Shown: positions 33,986 through 45,047, counted from the first letter of the stretch. The stretch: 64,000 bases of DNA from JADJWR01 sp963847675 (GCA_963847675.1 CAWKAP010000010.1:1-64000); one strand, 5' to 3'. Made by a program: numbers and translations. The notes: generated by a model from the sequence alone, not told the origin.

Positions 33986-36418
33986 ATGTCCGCCGCTCCC
34001 GTCATCCGCAAGGCCCAGCAGCCAGGCACCGCTGCCGAGGGCGCCGGTGCCGCGGCCTGCGCGCACTGCGGCGACGGGCTGGCCGGGCTGAAGATCGTCA
34101 GCCGCACGGTCGGCGGGCGGCGGCGGGACTACTGCTGTCTCGGTTGCGCGTTCATTGCCGAGCAGCTTCACCTGGCGCGCGCCAGCGACGCCGATCGCGT
34201 CGCGCTGGAGGCGTCGCTGGCGCAGGGCCCGGCGCGGCGCGAGGTGCCGGCCGGCGCGCGAGCGCAGATCGAGATCCGCGGCATGGTCTGTGCCGCCTGT
34301 GCGCTGCTGATCGAACATCGCCTGCGCCGCACGGATGGCGTTGCCAGCGCGCACGTCGACTTCGCCGCGCAGCGTGCCTACCTGGGATTCGATCCGCAGC
34401 GCGTCGACGCGGCGCAGCTGAAGCGGGTGATCGAGCGGGCCGGCTACCGCACCGACGCAGGCGGCAAGAGCGAGGCGCGCCGGCAGCGGATCGAACTGCT
34501 GCGCGTGCTGATCGCCTGGCTGATGATGATGCAGGTGATGATGCTGGCGGTGCCCGCCTACGTGGCCAGGTCGGGAGACATCCCGGCCGACATCGAGCAG
34601 CTGCTGCGCCTGGCGCAGCTCGTGCTGACCGTCCCGGTCATGCTCTTTTCCGCGGTGCCGATCCTGCGCGGCGCGTGGAGCCAGCTGCGCGCAGGACCCG
34701 TGGGCATGGACCTGCCCATCGTGCTCGGCCTGTCGGCAGCGTTCGCGGCCAGCGCCTGGGCAACGATCACGGCGCGTGGGCCCGTGTACTTCGATTCGAT
34801 CACCATGTTCGTCGCGCTCGTCCTCGGCGTGCGCTGGCTGCAGGCGCGCGCCCTGCGCAAGGCGCGCGGGCATCTCGACGACGCCCAGCGGCGCGCGCGG
34901 CTCGTCGCGCGCCGCCTGCGCGGTTTTCCGGCGTCGCTCGCCACCGAGTCCGTTTCCGCCGACCAGCTGGTGGTCGACGACCACGTTCTGGTGCCGGTCG
35001 GCGAGACCGTGCCGGCCGACGGCGTCATCGCGCAGGGCGTCTCGTCGATTTCACAGGCGTGGCTGACCGGCGAGGCCACGCCGATCGAGAAGCAGGACGG
35101 CGCGCCGGTGCTCGCCGGCAGTGTCAACCTGGAGCAGCCGCTGGTGGTGCGCGTCACCCGCGCCGGCGAGGCGACGTCGCTGGCTGCGTTGCGCCGCCTC
35201 GTCGACGACGCCGGCCGCGAACGGCCGCGCATCGTCGAACTGGCCAACCGCATCGCGGTCGTCTTCCTGTGGGCGGTGCTCGCCGTCACCGCGGCGACCG
35301 TCATCGGATGGGGGTGGATCGATCCATCGCAGGCCTTGCCGGCGGCCATCGCGGTGCTGGTGGCGACCTGCCCGTGCGCGCTGTCGCTGGCGGCGCCGGC
35401 GGCGCTGGCGGCCACCCAGTCGCGCCTTGCCGAGCGCGGCGTGCTCACCGCGCGCAGCGCCGCGCTGGAAGCGCTCGCCCGCATCGACGTGCTCGCCTGC
35501 GACAAGACCGGCACGCTGACGACCGCCGAGCCCGCGCTCACCCGTGTGATCCCCTTGCGCGGTCTGCGCAGCGCCGACGTGCTGGCGCAGGCCGCCGCGC
35601 TCGAAGCCGTTGCGGCACATCCGTTTGCCCGCGCGCTGGCGCAGGCGGCCGCACCGCTTGCCGTGCCGATGGCGCACGACGTGGTGATCACGCCGTCGGC
35701 GGGCATCGAAGGCACGGTCGCCGGCCGGCGGCTGCGCATCGGCAAGATCGAGTACGCGCTGGCCCTGTCTGGCGGCACACAGCAAAGTGGCTGGAGGCGG
35801 CGCTGGCCGGCGCTGGCCGCTCAGCTGCCGGCCGACGGCAGCGTGATTGCGCTTGCCGACGGACAAGGGGCGCTGGCGGTGTTCTCCTTCGGCGAGATGC
35901 TGCGACCCGATGCGGCGGCGCTGGTCGAGGCGGCGCGTGCTCTTGGGGCCGAGGTGGTGCTGGTTTCCGGCGACCGGGCCGGCAGCGTGGAGCGGATCGC
36001 GCGCACCCTCGGCATCGAGCGCGCTTATGCGCAACAGACACCTGCCAGCAAGCGCGAACTGGTCGCGCAGCTGCAGGGCACCGGCCGCCGCGTGGCGATG
36101 CTCGGCGACGGATTCAACGACGCACCGGTGCTGGCGCAGGCCGACGTGTCGATCGCACTCGCCGAAGGCGCCGCGCTGGCACAGGCCCGGGCCGACTTCA
36201 TCGTGCTGGGTTCGCGCGCCGAGGATGTCGCCGTTCTGCTGCGCAGCGCCCGGCGCGGCATGGGCATCGTGCGCGAGAACCTCGCGTGGGCGTTGCTCTA
36301 CAACATCGCCGCCATCCCGCTCGCGGCTTTCGGGTACCTGTCGCCGGCGCTGGCGGCGGTCGGCATGGCGGCGAGCTCGGCACTGGTGGTCGCCAACGCG
36401 CTCCGTGCGCGCCGCTGA
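33986..36418 (+). CDS. ccoI: Cu(I)-exporting P1B-type ATPase CcoI
   Basis: 810 residues. The N-terminus has a Cys-rich CAHCGDGL ... YCCLGCAFIAE zone, then a heavy-metal domain with GMVCAACALLIE (CxxC). Eight membrane segments follow with the CPC motif (VATCPCALSLAAPAA), the phosphorylation site CDKTGTLTT, the HP motif AAHPFARAL and the hinge GDGFNDAPVL. It supplies copper for the CuB centre of the cbb3 oxidase. Adjacent ccoS and ccoNOQP confirm the assignment. ATG 33986 is picked at the first residue before the Cys-rich zone. Confidence 0.95.
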   Translation: MSAAPVIRKAQQPGTAAEGAGAAACAHCGDGLAGLKIVSRTVGGRRRDYCCLGCAFIAEQLHLARASDADRVALEASLAQGPARREVPAGARAQIEIRGMVCAACALLIEHRLRRTDGVASAHVDFAAQRAYLGFDPQRVDAAQLKRVIERAGYRTDAGGKSEARRQRIELLRVLIAWLMMMQVMMLAVPAYVARSGDIPADIEQLLRLAQLVLTVPVMLFSAVPILRGAWSQLRAGPVGMDLPIVLGLSAAFAASAWATITARGPVYFDSITMFVALVLGVRWLQARALRKARGHLDDAQRRARLVARRLRGFPASLATESVSADQLVVDDHVLVPVGETVPADGVIAQGVSSISQAWLTGEATPIEKQDGAPVLAGSVNLEQPLVVRVTRAGEATSLAALRRLVDDAGRERPRIVELANRIAVVFLWAVLAVTAATVIGWGWIDPSQALPAAIAVLVATCPCALSLAAPAALAATQSRLAERGVLTARSAALEALARIDVLACDKTGTLTTAEPALTRVIPLRGLRSADVLAQAAALEAVAAHPFARALAQAAAPLAVPMAHDVVITPSAGIEGTVAGRRLRIGKIEYALALSGGTQQSGWRRRWPALAAQLPADGSVIALADGQGALAVFSFGEMLRPDAAALVEAARALGAEVVLVSGDRAGSVERIARTLGIERAYAQQTPASKRELVAQLQGTGRRVAMLGDGFNDAPVLAQADVSIALAEGAALAQARADFIVLGSRAEDVAVLLRSARRGMGIVRENLAWALLYNIAAIPLAAFGYLSPALAAVGMAASSALVVANALRARR

Positions 36419-36419
36419 T

Positions 36420-36614
36420 ATGGAGTCGCTGTACGTCCTGATCCCGCTCTCGGTGGTGCTGATACTGGCGATCGGCGGCCTGCTCGTGTGGGCGGCGATG
36501 AGCGGGCAGTTCGAAGGCCTCGAGGACGAAGGTCGCCGCATCCTCGACGACGACGAAACCGCGCCGCCGCCGGACGCCGGCGAAGCGGGCGGGTCGAAGC
36601 CGCGGACGCGGTGA
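36420..36614 (+). CDS. ccoS: cbb3 oxidase maturation protein CcoS
   Basis: 64 residues with one transmembrane helix (MESLYVLIPLSVVLILAIGG) and the typical WAAMSGQFEGLEDEGRRILDDD. Needed for cofactor insertion into cbb3 oxidase. It begins 1 base after the ccoI stop and is translated with it. Confidence 0.93.
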   Translation: MESLYVLIPLSVVLILAIGGLLVWAAMSGQFEGLEDEGRRILDDDETAPPPDAGEAGGSKPRTR

Positions 36615-36660
36615 GGCTCGCCCGGTCCCGCCCGCTTACGCAGTAATGGCAGGCGGCCGC

Positions 36661-36674
36661 TTGACATGGGTCAA
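36661..36674 (+). promoter_or_regulatory. Fnr/Anr box upstream of ccoN
   Basis: TTGACATGGGTCAA, a near-consensus Fnr dyad (TTGAT-N4-ATCAA), 176 bases before the ccoN ATG in the 235-base ccoS-ccoN gap. It suggests micro-oxic induction by the fnr product encoded at 42564. Confidence 0.8.
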
Positions 36675-36849
36675 GCGCGGCACGGCACCCCTGCGTACGA
36701 TCCGCGGCGACAGAGTCTCCAGAAGGAATGCCACCTTTGTGATCCGTACCGCCGCCTGCGAGGGCGCAGCGGGCGGATTGTTGTAGTCTTTACGGGTAGG
36801 GGTATCAGGCCGATTCATGCCGACTGAGGAGCGGGGAGGAAGACCAGAC

Positions 36850-38280
36850 ATGAGCAAGTCCACAGCAGTGACCTACGACTACGGGGTGGTGCGCGCCTTT
36901 TCGATCATGACCGTGGTCTGGGGCATCGTCGGCATGCTGGTCGGCGTGATCATCGCCGCCCAGATGGCCTGGCCCGAACTGAACATGGGCATCCCGTGGC
37001 TGAGCTTCGGCCGGCTGCGGCCGCTGCACACCAACGCGGTGATCTTCGCCTTCGGCGGCTGCGCGCTGTTCGCGACCAGCTACTTCGTCGTGCAGCGGAC
37101 ATCGCAGGTGCCCTTGTTCCTCAACGGGCTGGCCTGGTTCACCTTCTGGGGCTGGCAATTGATCATCGTGCTGGCCGCGGTGACGCTGCCGCTCGGGCTG
37201 ACCAGCGGCAAGGAATACGCCGAACTCGAGTGGCCGATCGACATCCTGATCGCCGTCGTCTGGGTCGCCTACGCGGTGGTGTTCTTCGGCACCATCGCCA
37301 AGCGCAAGGTCTCGCACATCTACGTCGCCAACTGGTTCTTCGGCGCCTACATCCTCACCGTCGCTCTGCTGCATATCATCAACAGCGCGGCGATGCCGGT
37401 TTCACTGACCAAGTCGTATTCGGCCTACCCGGGTGCGATCGATGCGATGGTGCAGTGGTGGTACGGGCACAACGCGGTCGGCTTCTTCCTGACGGCCGGC
37501 TTCCTCGGAATCATGTACTACTTCATTCCCAAAGCGGCCGGGCGCCCCGTCTATTCGTACCGGCTCAGCGTGGTGCACTTCTGGGCGCTGATCTTTACCT
37601 ACATGTGGGCCGGCCCGCACCACCTGCACTACACCGCGCTGCCCGACTGGGCGCAGTCGCTCGGCATGATCTTCTCGCTGATCCTGCTGGCGCCGAGCTG
37701 GGGCGGCATGATCAACGGCATCATGACCCTGTCGGGTGCGTGGCACAAACTGCGCGACGACCCGATCCTGAAGTTCCTCATCGTCTCGCTGTCGTTCTAC
37801 GGCATGTCGACCTTCGAGGGGCCGATGATGTCGATCAAGACGGTCAACGCCCTGTCGCACTACACGGACTGGACCATCGGCCACGTGCATTCGGGCGCGC
37901 TCGGCTGGGTCGGTTTCATCTCGATGGGCGCCATCTACTACCTGCTGCCGCGCCTGTACGGCCGCACCGAGATGTACAGCATGCGGCTGGTGACGACGCA
38001 CTTCTGGGTCGGCACGATCGGCATCGTGCTGTACATCGCCGCGATGTGGATTGCCGGCGTGATGCAGGGCCTGATGTGGCGCGCGGTTAACGAGGACGGC
38101 ACGTTGACCTACACGTTCATCGAGAGCATCAAGGCCACCTATCCCTTCTATACGATCCGCCTGCTCGGCGGCCTGTTGTACCTCGGTGGTATGTGCCTGA
38201 TGGGCTTCAACGTCTACAAGACGGTGCGGGCCGGCAAGCCGGTCGACGACCCGGTGCCGGCGGCGCTGGCGCACGCCTGA
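36850..38280 (+). CDS. ccoN: Cytochrome c oxidase cbb3-type subunit I CcoN
   Basis: 476 residues, 12 membrane helices. Catalytic subunit carrying low-spin haem b and the haem b3-CuB centre; histidines lie in RPLHTNAVIFAF, WYGHNAVGFF, TYMWAGPHHLHYTALPDW and HYTDWTIGHVHSGALGW. It reduces oxygen at low concentration in the inner membrane. GGGGAGGAAG precedes ATG 36850, which decides against an upstream start. First gene of ccoNOQP. Confidence 0.97.
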   Translation: MSKSTAVTYDYGVVRAFSIMTVVWGIVGMLVGVIIAAQMAWPELNMGIPWLSFGRLRPLHTNAVIFAFGGCALFATSYFVVQRTSQVPLFLNGLAWFTFWGWQLIIVLAAVTLPLGLTSGKEYAELEWPIDILIAVVWVAYAVVFFGTIAKRKVSHIYVANWFFGAYILTVALLHIINSAAMPVSLTKSYSAYPGAIDAMVQWWYGHNAVGFFLTAGFLGIMYYFIPKAAGRPVYSYRLSVVHFWALIFTYMWAGPHHLHYTALPDWAQSLGMIFSLILLAPSWGGMINGIMTLSGAWHKLRDDPILKFLIVSLSFYGMSTFEGPMMSIKTVNALSHYTDWTIGHVHSGALGWVGFISMGAIYYLLPRLYGRTEMYSMRLVTTHFWVGTIGIVLYIAAMWIAGVMQGLMWRAVNEDGTLTYTFIESIKATYPFYTIRLLGGLLYLGGMCLMGFNVYKTVRAGKPVDDPVPAALAHA

Positions 38281-38306
38281 TCACGGAACGCGAGGAGTCA
38301 AACAAC

Positions 38307-38936
38307 ATGAAACTCACTCACGACTTCATCGAGCGCAATTCGTGGCTGATGATCATCCTGATCGTGCTGGTCGTCGCCGTCGGCGGGCTGGTCGAAATCG
38401 TCCCGCTGTACTTCCAGCGCCAGACGACGCAGCCGGTGGCGGGGATCAAGCCGTACGAGCCGCTGCGCCTGGTCGGGCGCGACATCTACCTCCGCGAGGG
38501 CTGCTACAACTGCCATTCGCAGATGGTCCGGCCGTTCCGCGCCGAAACGCTGCGTTACCAGGGCCATTATTCGGTGGCCGGCGAGTTCGTCTACGACCAC
38601 CCGTTCCAGTGGGGCAGCAAGCGCACCGGGCCCGATCTGGCGCGCGTCGGCAAGCGATACTCGGACGAGTGGCACCGGGTCCACTTCAACAACCCGCGCG
38701 ACGTGGTGCCCGAGTCGAACATGCCCGCCTACCCGTGGCTGGCTGCGAGCAGCGTCGAGGGCGTCGACGTGCAGGCACGCATGCGCGCTCTGGGCAGGCT
38801 AGGGGTGCCGTACACGGCCGAGCAGATCGCCAAGGCACCCGAGGCTCTGAAGGGTAGGACCGAGCTTGATGCCCTTATCGAGTATCTGCAGGGCCTGGGC
38901 GTCGAGATGCGCAGCGTGCGCACGGGCGGAGGCTGA
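38307..38936 (+). CDS. ccoO: Cytochrome c oxidase cbb3-type subunit II CcoO
   Basis: 209 residues. An N-terminal membrane anchor (SWLMIILIVLVVAVGGLVEIVPLYF) and one haem c site, EGCYNCHSQMVRPFR, with the methionine ligand likely in VPESNMPAYPWL. It passes electrons from CcoP to CcoN. GAGGAG stands before ATG 38307, 26 bases after ccoN. Confidence 0.96.
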   Translation: MKLTHDFIERNSWLMIILIVLVVAVGGLVEIVPLYFQRQTTQPVAGIKPYEPLRLVGRDIYLREGCYNCHSQMVRPFRAETLRYQGHYSVAGEFVYDHPFQWGSKRTGPDLARVGKRYSDEWHRVHFNNPRDVVPESNMPAYPWLAASSVEGVDVQARMRALGRLGVPYTAEQIAKAPEALKGRTELDALIEYLQGLGVEMRSVRTGGG

Positions 38937-38938
38937 CC

Positions 38939-39109
38939 ATGATGGACATCAACGACCTGCGCGCGCTCTCCACCGTGCTCGCGTTCGCGGCATTCATCGG
39001 CATCGTGTGGTGGGCGTGGCACCGCAAAAGCAAGAAGGGCTTCGAAGAAGCCGCGCGCCTGCCCTTCGCCGACGACGAGCAACATGACCGCACCCTGGGG
39101 AGGCGCTAG
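38939..39109 (+). CDS. ccoQ: cbb3 oxidase small subunit CcoQ
   Basis: 56 residues: MMDINDLRALSTVLAFAAFI, then GIVWWAWHRKSKKGFEEAARLPFADDE. One membrane helix and the KGFEEAARLPF motif identify the FixQ family. It stabilises CcoP in the complex. Two bases after the ccoO stop and directly abutting ccoP. Confidence 0.93.
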   Translation: MMDINDLRALSTVLAFAAFIGIVWWAWHRKSKKGFEEAARLPFADDEQHDRTLGRR

Positions 39110-40054
39110 ATGAGCGACTTTACGAGCGTTTTCTGGGACTTCTTCATCGCCATCATTACCGTCGTTTCGGTAGTCGGCTGCGGTGTCTTCCTCTGGTCGC
39201 AGAGCAAGCGGCGCGTCAAGGTCGGCGCGGGCCCCGATCCGGATACCACCGGGCATGTGTGGGACGGCGACCTGCAGGAATTCCACAACCCGCTGCCGCG
39301 CTGGTGGATGTGGCTGTTCCACATCACCGTCGTGTTCTCGATCGTGTACCTGATCCTCTACCCGGGACTCGGCACCCAGTTCAAGGGCATTCTTAACTGG
39401 ACCTCGAGTGGCCAGCATGAGACCGAGGTAAAGGCCGCGGAGACGAAGTACGGTCCCCTGTTCGCCTCCTACCTGAAGATGGACCTGGCGGCAGTCGCGG
39501 CCGACGAACGCGGGCGGCAGATGGGCGCGCGCATTTTCCAGAACAACTGTGCGCAGTGCCACGGCTCGGACGGGCGCGGTTCGCGCGGCTTCCCCAACCT
39601 GACCGACAACGAATGGCAGTGGGGCAGCTCGCCGGAGGCGCTCGTGACCACGATCACCGCCGGGCGCACGGCGGCGATGCCGCCGATGGCCGCGGCGGTC
39701 GGCGGTGGCGAGGACGTCGCCGACGTCGCGCATTACGTGCTGTCGCTGTCGGATTCGGCGCACGACTCGGTGCGCGCCGCGCGGGGCAAGGAGAAGTTCG
39801 CCGCCTGCGCGGCCTGCCACGGTGCCGACGGCAAGGGCAATCCCGCCCTCGGTTCAGTCGACCTGACCAACAAGACCTGGCTGTACGGCGGGACGGTGGC
39901 GACGATCAGCGAGACCATCACCAAGGGGCGCGGCGGGGTGATGCCGGCCTGGAAGGGGCTGCTCAGCGAGGCCGAGATCCATCTCGTTGCCGCTTACGTG
40001 CATTCGCTGGCCAACCCCGGCCAGGGCGCCGCAGCGCAGCCGGCGAAGAAGTGA
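39110..40054 (+). CDS. ccoP: Cytochrome c oxidase cbb3-type subunit III CcoP
   Basis: 314 residues, di-haem. Two N-terminal membrane helices (FWDFFIAIITVVSVVGCGVFLW and WMWLFHITVVFSIVYLILYPG) flank the FixP motif VWDGDLQEFHNPLPRWW; haem c sites are NCAQCHGSDGRGS and ACAACHGADGKGN. It accepts electrons from soluble cytochrome c. Starts immediately after ccoQ. Confidence 0.96.
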   Translation: MSDFTSVFWDFFIAIITVVSVVGCGVFLWSQSKRRVKVGAGPDPDTTGHVWDGDLQEFHNPLPRWWMWLFHITVVFSIVYLILYPGLGTQFKGILNWTSSGQHETEVKAAETKYGPLFASYLKMDLAAVAADERGRQMGARIFQNNCAQCHGSDGRGSRGFPNLTDNEWQWGSSPEALVTTITAGRTAAMPPMAAAVGGGEDVADVAHYVLSLSDSAHDSVRAARGKEKFAACAACHGADGKGNPALGSVDLTNKTWLYGGTVATISETITKGRGGVMPAWKGLLSEAEIHLVAAYVHSLANPGQGAAAQPAKK

Positions 40055-40110
40055 TCCAGCGCGCGCGGCGCAGGGGTGCGCCGCGCCGCGCTTGAACGGG
40101 TGGGCCGGAA

Positions 40111-41568
<1,458 letters not shown>

Positions 41569-41605
41569 GCGGCACAGCCCGACCGCAACCACGCAGGAGC
41601 AGCGG

Positions 41606-42139
41606 ATGGAAACGACGACGGCCCCCTGGTACCGGCAGCGCTGGCCGTGGCTGCTGATGGTGCCGCCGCTGGCGGCGGTGATCGGCGGCGTGGTCACGCT
41701 CGTGCTGGCCGTGCGCAGCAACGATGGCGTGGTCGCCGCCGATTACTACAAGCGCGGTCTGGCGATCAACGCCGAGCTGTCGCGCAGCCAGCGCGCCGCC
41801 GACCTCGGCCTGACGGCCGTAGTCAGCGCCGGCGGCGAGGCGGCCGGCGACAGCGTCCATGTTCGTGTCGAAGGAGAGCACGGCGTGCCGCCGGAGGCTG
41901 CCCTGCGCATCCGCCTGGTGCATCCGGGGCGCAGCGGCGCCGACCGCACTGCGATGCTCAGCCGCGTGTCGGCCGCCCCCGACAACCGCAGCGCCGAGTA
42001 TCGCGGGGCGTGGGACGCGGCTGCGGTGCTGCACGCACCGGTCGCCTGGCGCGTGGTCCTCGAAGGTCGCGACTGGCGGCTCGATGGCGGCATAGCCGCC
42101 GGCGAGGCGCGCCGCTTCAAACTGGTTGCCGTCCAGTGA
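41606..42139 (+). CDS. ccoH: CcoH (FixH) assembly protein
   Basis: 177 residues with one N-terminal transmembrane helix (RWPWLLMVPPLAAVIGGVVTLVLAV) and the FixH motif SNDGVVAADYYKRGLAIN. It binds the assembling cbb3 complex. AGGAG lies 5-6 bases before ATG 41606. Confidence 0.92.
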   Translation: METTTAPWYRQRWPWLLMVPPLAAVIGGVVTLVLAVRSNDGVVAADYYKRGLAINAELSRSQRAADLGLTAVVSAGGEAAGDSVHVRVEGEHGVPPEAALRIRLVHPGRSGADRTAMLSRVSAAPDNRSAEYRGAWDAAAVLHAPVAWRVVLEGRDWRLDGGIAAGEARRFKLVAVQ

Positions 42140-42161
42140 GCGGCGCGCCGGGGAGACGACG

Positions 42162-42506
42162 ATGCTGAGCAGCGGGCTGACACAGAGAATCCTGTGGGTG
42201 CTGTGGCCCTCGTTCCTGGTTGCCGCCGTGGCCGAGCTGCTGGTGTTCGCGGTGATCGACCCGGCCGACGTGCACGTGTTCGGCGTGCCGGTCGACGCCG
42301 GCCGGATGCCCGTCTACACGATCGGTTTCTTTTTCTTCTGGGCGCTGGGCGCGACCGCTGCCGCGCTGACGGTTTTCCTGCAGCGCTCGCCGGTCGAGGT
42401 CAATCGCTGTCCGCTGAACGTCGAAGATCGGCCGCAGGGATGCCCGAAGGGCCGCGAGGGGAGCGAAGCGCCGGGAGCGGAAGCGGACGACAGGGCGGGG
42501 CGCTGA
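42162..42506 (+). CDS. Small membrane protein at the end of the cco cluster
   Basis: 114 residues with two predicted helices (WVLWPSFLVAAVAELLVFAVIDP and MPVYTIGFFFFWALGATAAALTVFL), then VNRCPLNVEDRPQGCPKGR, which has two cysteines. Proteins of this shape are common behind ccoH in Burkholderiales, with no assigned role. GGGGAGA precedes ATG 42162, 22 bases after ccoH. It may assist oxidase assembly; inference. Confidence 0.75.
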   Translation: MLSSGLTQRILWVLWPSFLVAAVAELLVFAVIDPADVHVFGVPVDAGRMPVYTIGFFFFWALGATAAALTVFLQRSPVEVNRCPLNVEDRPQGCPKGREGSEAPGAEADDRAGR

Positions 42507-42563
42507 GGCTCGGCGCCGATGATCGTGCCGTCGCGCTGAGCGCGCCGCGCCTGCGCCGCGCCT

Positions 42564-43310
42564 TCAGCGCGCTTCGGGCTGCGGCCCCTGGCCGGCCATG
42601 ATGGCGCGCAGGCCCTCGGGATCGACGATGTGCACGTGCTTCTGGTTGACCTCGATCAGCCCGTCGGTGGCAAAGCGCGACAGCGCCCGGCTGACGGTCT
42701 CCAGCTTCAGGCCGAGGAAACTGCCGATCTCGGCGCGCGTCATGCGCAGCACGAATTCCGAGCGCGAATAGCCGCGCGCCTCGAAGCGCTGCGACAGGTT
42801 GAGCAGGAACGCCGCCAGCCGCTCCTCGGCATGCATGCTGCCGAGCAGCAGCATCACGCCGTGCTCGCGCACGATCTCGCGGCTCATCACCTTGTGAAAG
42901 TGGCTGCGCAGCGCCGGCACCGCGGAGGCGACCTCCTCGATTCGCTCGTACGGAATCACACAGACCTCGGTGTCTTCCAGCGCCACCGTGTCGCACGAGT
43001 GTTGTTCGCCGCTGATGCCGTCCATGCCGACCAGTTCGCCGGCCATGTGAAAGCCGGTCACCTGCTCGCGGCCATCGGCGGAGACAACCGTGCTCTTCAG
43101 GAAGCCGAGCCGCACCGCGTACAGCGACTCGAAGTGATCACCGGCACGGAACAGCGAATCGCCCCGCTTGACGCGCTTGCGCGTGGCGACCAGTTCCTCG
43201 AGCTTGTCGACCTCGCCGAGCGACAGCCCCACCGGCAGGCACAGCTCGCGCAGGTTGCAGTTCGAGCAAGCTACTTTCAGATGGAGTGCGGAAAAGCTCG
43301 GCGCGTTCAC
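42564..43310 (-). CDS. fnr: Fnr/Anr-type oxygen-sensing transcription regulator
   Basis: 248 residues. The N-terminal CSNCNLRELC (plus a later Cys, HSCDTVAL) supplies the four [4Fe-4S] ligands. The cNMP-type barrel and dimer helix follow, then the DNA-binding helix in EIGSFLGLKLETVSRALSRF, with the E-x3-R recognition set. It activates anaerobic and micro-oxic genes at TTGAT-N4-ATCAA. The start is GTG 43310 with GGAG upstream. It faces the cco cluster and shares a control region with hemN. Confidence 0.95.
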   Translation of the reverse strand: MNAPSFSALHLKVACSNCNLRELCLPVGLSLGEVDKLEELVATRKRVKRGDSLFRAGDHFESLYAVRLGFLKSTVVSADGREQVTGFHMAGELVGMDGISGEQHSCDTVALEDTEVCVIPYERIEEVASAVPALRSHFHKVMSREIVREHGVMLLLGSMHAEERLAAFLLNLSQRFEARGYSRSEFVLRMTRAEIGSFLGLKLETVSRALSRFATDGLIEVNQKHVHIVDPEGLRAIMAGQGPQPEAR

Positions 43311-43485
43311 AAGGGGCTCCGCAGGCGTCGACAGGGCATTTCGGCCGAGGCATCTGTAACGAGACCCGTATCTTACAAACTTTGCGTCGACGCGGCCCCG
43401 GGTCCGCGACTGCGCGGCGGACGACGGGCCATGCGTGGGGGGGGGAATATCCCTAATTCGGCCATGCCCTTGGGCTGGACCGCGG

Positions 43486-43499
43486 TTGATGCCCATCAA
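43486..43499 (+). promoter_or_regulatory. Perfect Fnr/Anr box before hemN
   Basis: TTGATGCCCATCAA, an exact TTGAT-N4-ATCAA dyad, 78 bases before the hemN ATG and 176 bases from the fnr start on the other side. It predicts Fnr activation of hemN and perhaps control of fnr itself. Confidence 0.88.
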
Positions 43500-43577
43500 C
43501 CGCGCGCGGACCTGCGGCTCGAATAATGCGACCCGACGACGCCGGACCGGCCTCAACCGACACACGCCAAAACGCCT

Positions 43578-44984
43578 ATGCTTGCCCCCGTGACGACCGT
43601 AAAAGACATCGAACTTCCGGGCGAGGCGCTGCTGCGCCGGTTCGACCACCCCGGACCGCGCTACACGTCCTACCCGACCGCCGACCGCTTCGTCGAGGCG
43701 TTCGACGCCGAGACGTTCGCGGCCCGCCTGGCCAAGCGCGGCGACCTGGCCTCGCCGGCGCCGCTGTCGATTTACGTGCACGTTCCGTTCTGCGACAAGG
43801 TCTGCTTCTACTGCGCCTGCAACAAGGTCGTGACGCGCCATCACGAGCGCGCCGCCGAGTATCTGGAAGCGCTGCAGACCGAAGCCGACCTCGTTGGCGG
43901 CCTGCTCACCGGTCCGCGCGAACTCGAGCAACTGCACTTCGGCGGCGGCACGCCGACCTTTCTCAGCAACGCCGAACTCGAGCAGGTGATGGCGATGCTG
44001 ACCGAGCGCTACCCGCTCGCGAAGAACGCCGAGTGCAGCATCGAAGTGGATCCGCGCTCGACGCCGCCGGACAAGGTGCGCACGCTGGCGGCGCTCGGCT
44101 TCAATCGCATGTCGGTCGGCGTGCAGGACTTCGACCCGCAGGTGCAGAAGGCGGTCAACCGCCTGCAGAGCTACGAGATGACGCGCGCGACGATCGACAC
44201 CGCGCGCGAAGCCGGCTTCGAGTCGGTCAACCTCGACCTCATCTACGGGCTGCCCAAGCAGACCCGCGCCAGCTTCTCGCACACGCTCGACCGCGTGCTC
44301 GAACTGTCGCCCGAACGAATTGCCCTGTATCACTACGCGCACCTGCCCGAGCGTTTCAAGACGCAGCGGCGCATCGTGGCCGAGGAACTCCCGCCGTCGG
44401 CGGAAAAGACGCACATCATGCTCGACGCGATCACCCGGCTCACCGAGGCCGGCTATCGCTACATCGGCATGGATCATTTCGCCAAGGACTCCGACGATCT
44501 GGCCCGGGCGCAGGCACTCGGCCGGCTGCACCGGAACTTTCAGGGCTACTCGACGCGGCCCGACTGCGACCTGATCGGGCTCGGCGTCTCGTCGATCAGC
44601 AAGGTCGGCCCGACCTATTCGCAGAACGTCCGCGAACTGGACGAGTACTACGATCGCCTGCGCGCCGGTGGGCTGCCGACGGCGCGCGGCGTGATGCTCG
44701 ACCGCGACGACCTGCTGCGGCGCGCCGTCATCATGGCGCTGATGTGCCACTTCGAGGTCAGCAAGGAAGGCATCGAGGCCGCGCACCTGATCAGGTTCGA
44801 CGAGTACTTCGGGCGTGAACTCGAAGACCTGCGCGCCTTCGAGGACGCGGGGCTGGTCGAGATCACACACGACTGGATCAGCGTATCCCCGAAGGGCAAG
44901 CTGCTGGTGCGCGGAATCGCCATGGTCTTCGACCGCTACCTGCGCCAGGACCAGCGGCTGCGCCGCTACTCGAAGATCGTCTGA
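43578..44984 (+). CDS. hemN: Oxygen-independent coproporphyrinogen III oxidase
   Basis: 468 residues, radical SAM. PGPRYTSYPTADRF opens the HemN fold, PFCDKVCFYCACNK carries the cluster cysteines, and FGGGTPTFLSNAEL and GVQDFDPQVQKAVNR bind SAM. It makes protoporphyrinogen IX without oxygen, which suits the micro-oxic setting and the Fnr box. ATG 43578 is chosen; the later GTG is close. Confidence 0.95.
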   Translation: MLAPVTTVKDIELPGEALLRRFDHPGPRYTSYPTADRFVEAFDAETFAARLAKRGDLASPAPLSIYVHVPFCDKVCFYCACNKVVTRHHERAAEYLEALQTEADLVGGLLTGPRELEQLHFGGGTPTFLSNAELEQVMAMLTERYPLAKNAECSIEVDPRSTPPDKVRTLAALGFNRMSVGVQDFDPQVQKAVNRLQSYEMTRATIDTAREAGFESVNLDLIYGLPKQTRASFSHTLDRVLELSPERIALYHYAHLPERFKTQRRIVAEELPPSAEKTHIMLDAITRLTEAGYRYIGMDHFAKDSDDLARAQALGRLHRNFQGYSTRPDCDLIGLGVSSISKVGPTYSQNVRELDEYYDRLRAGGLPTARGVMLDRDDLLRRAVIMALMCHFEVSKEGIEAAHLIRFDEYFGRELEDLRAFEDAGLVEITHDWISVSPKGKLLVRGIAMVFDRYLRQDQRLRRYSKIV

Positions 44985-45047
44985 GGCGCGCTGCGCCGCA
45001 GTGCGCGCGCGGCGTGGAGTCTTTTGCTTCGGGCCGGCTGACCCGCC

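Noticed and set aside
36629..36640. GTAAGC on the minus strand after ccoS
   Set aside because: It points into the plus-strand ccoI-ccoS genes, with no minus-strand gene to serve and no -10 match.
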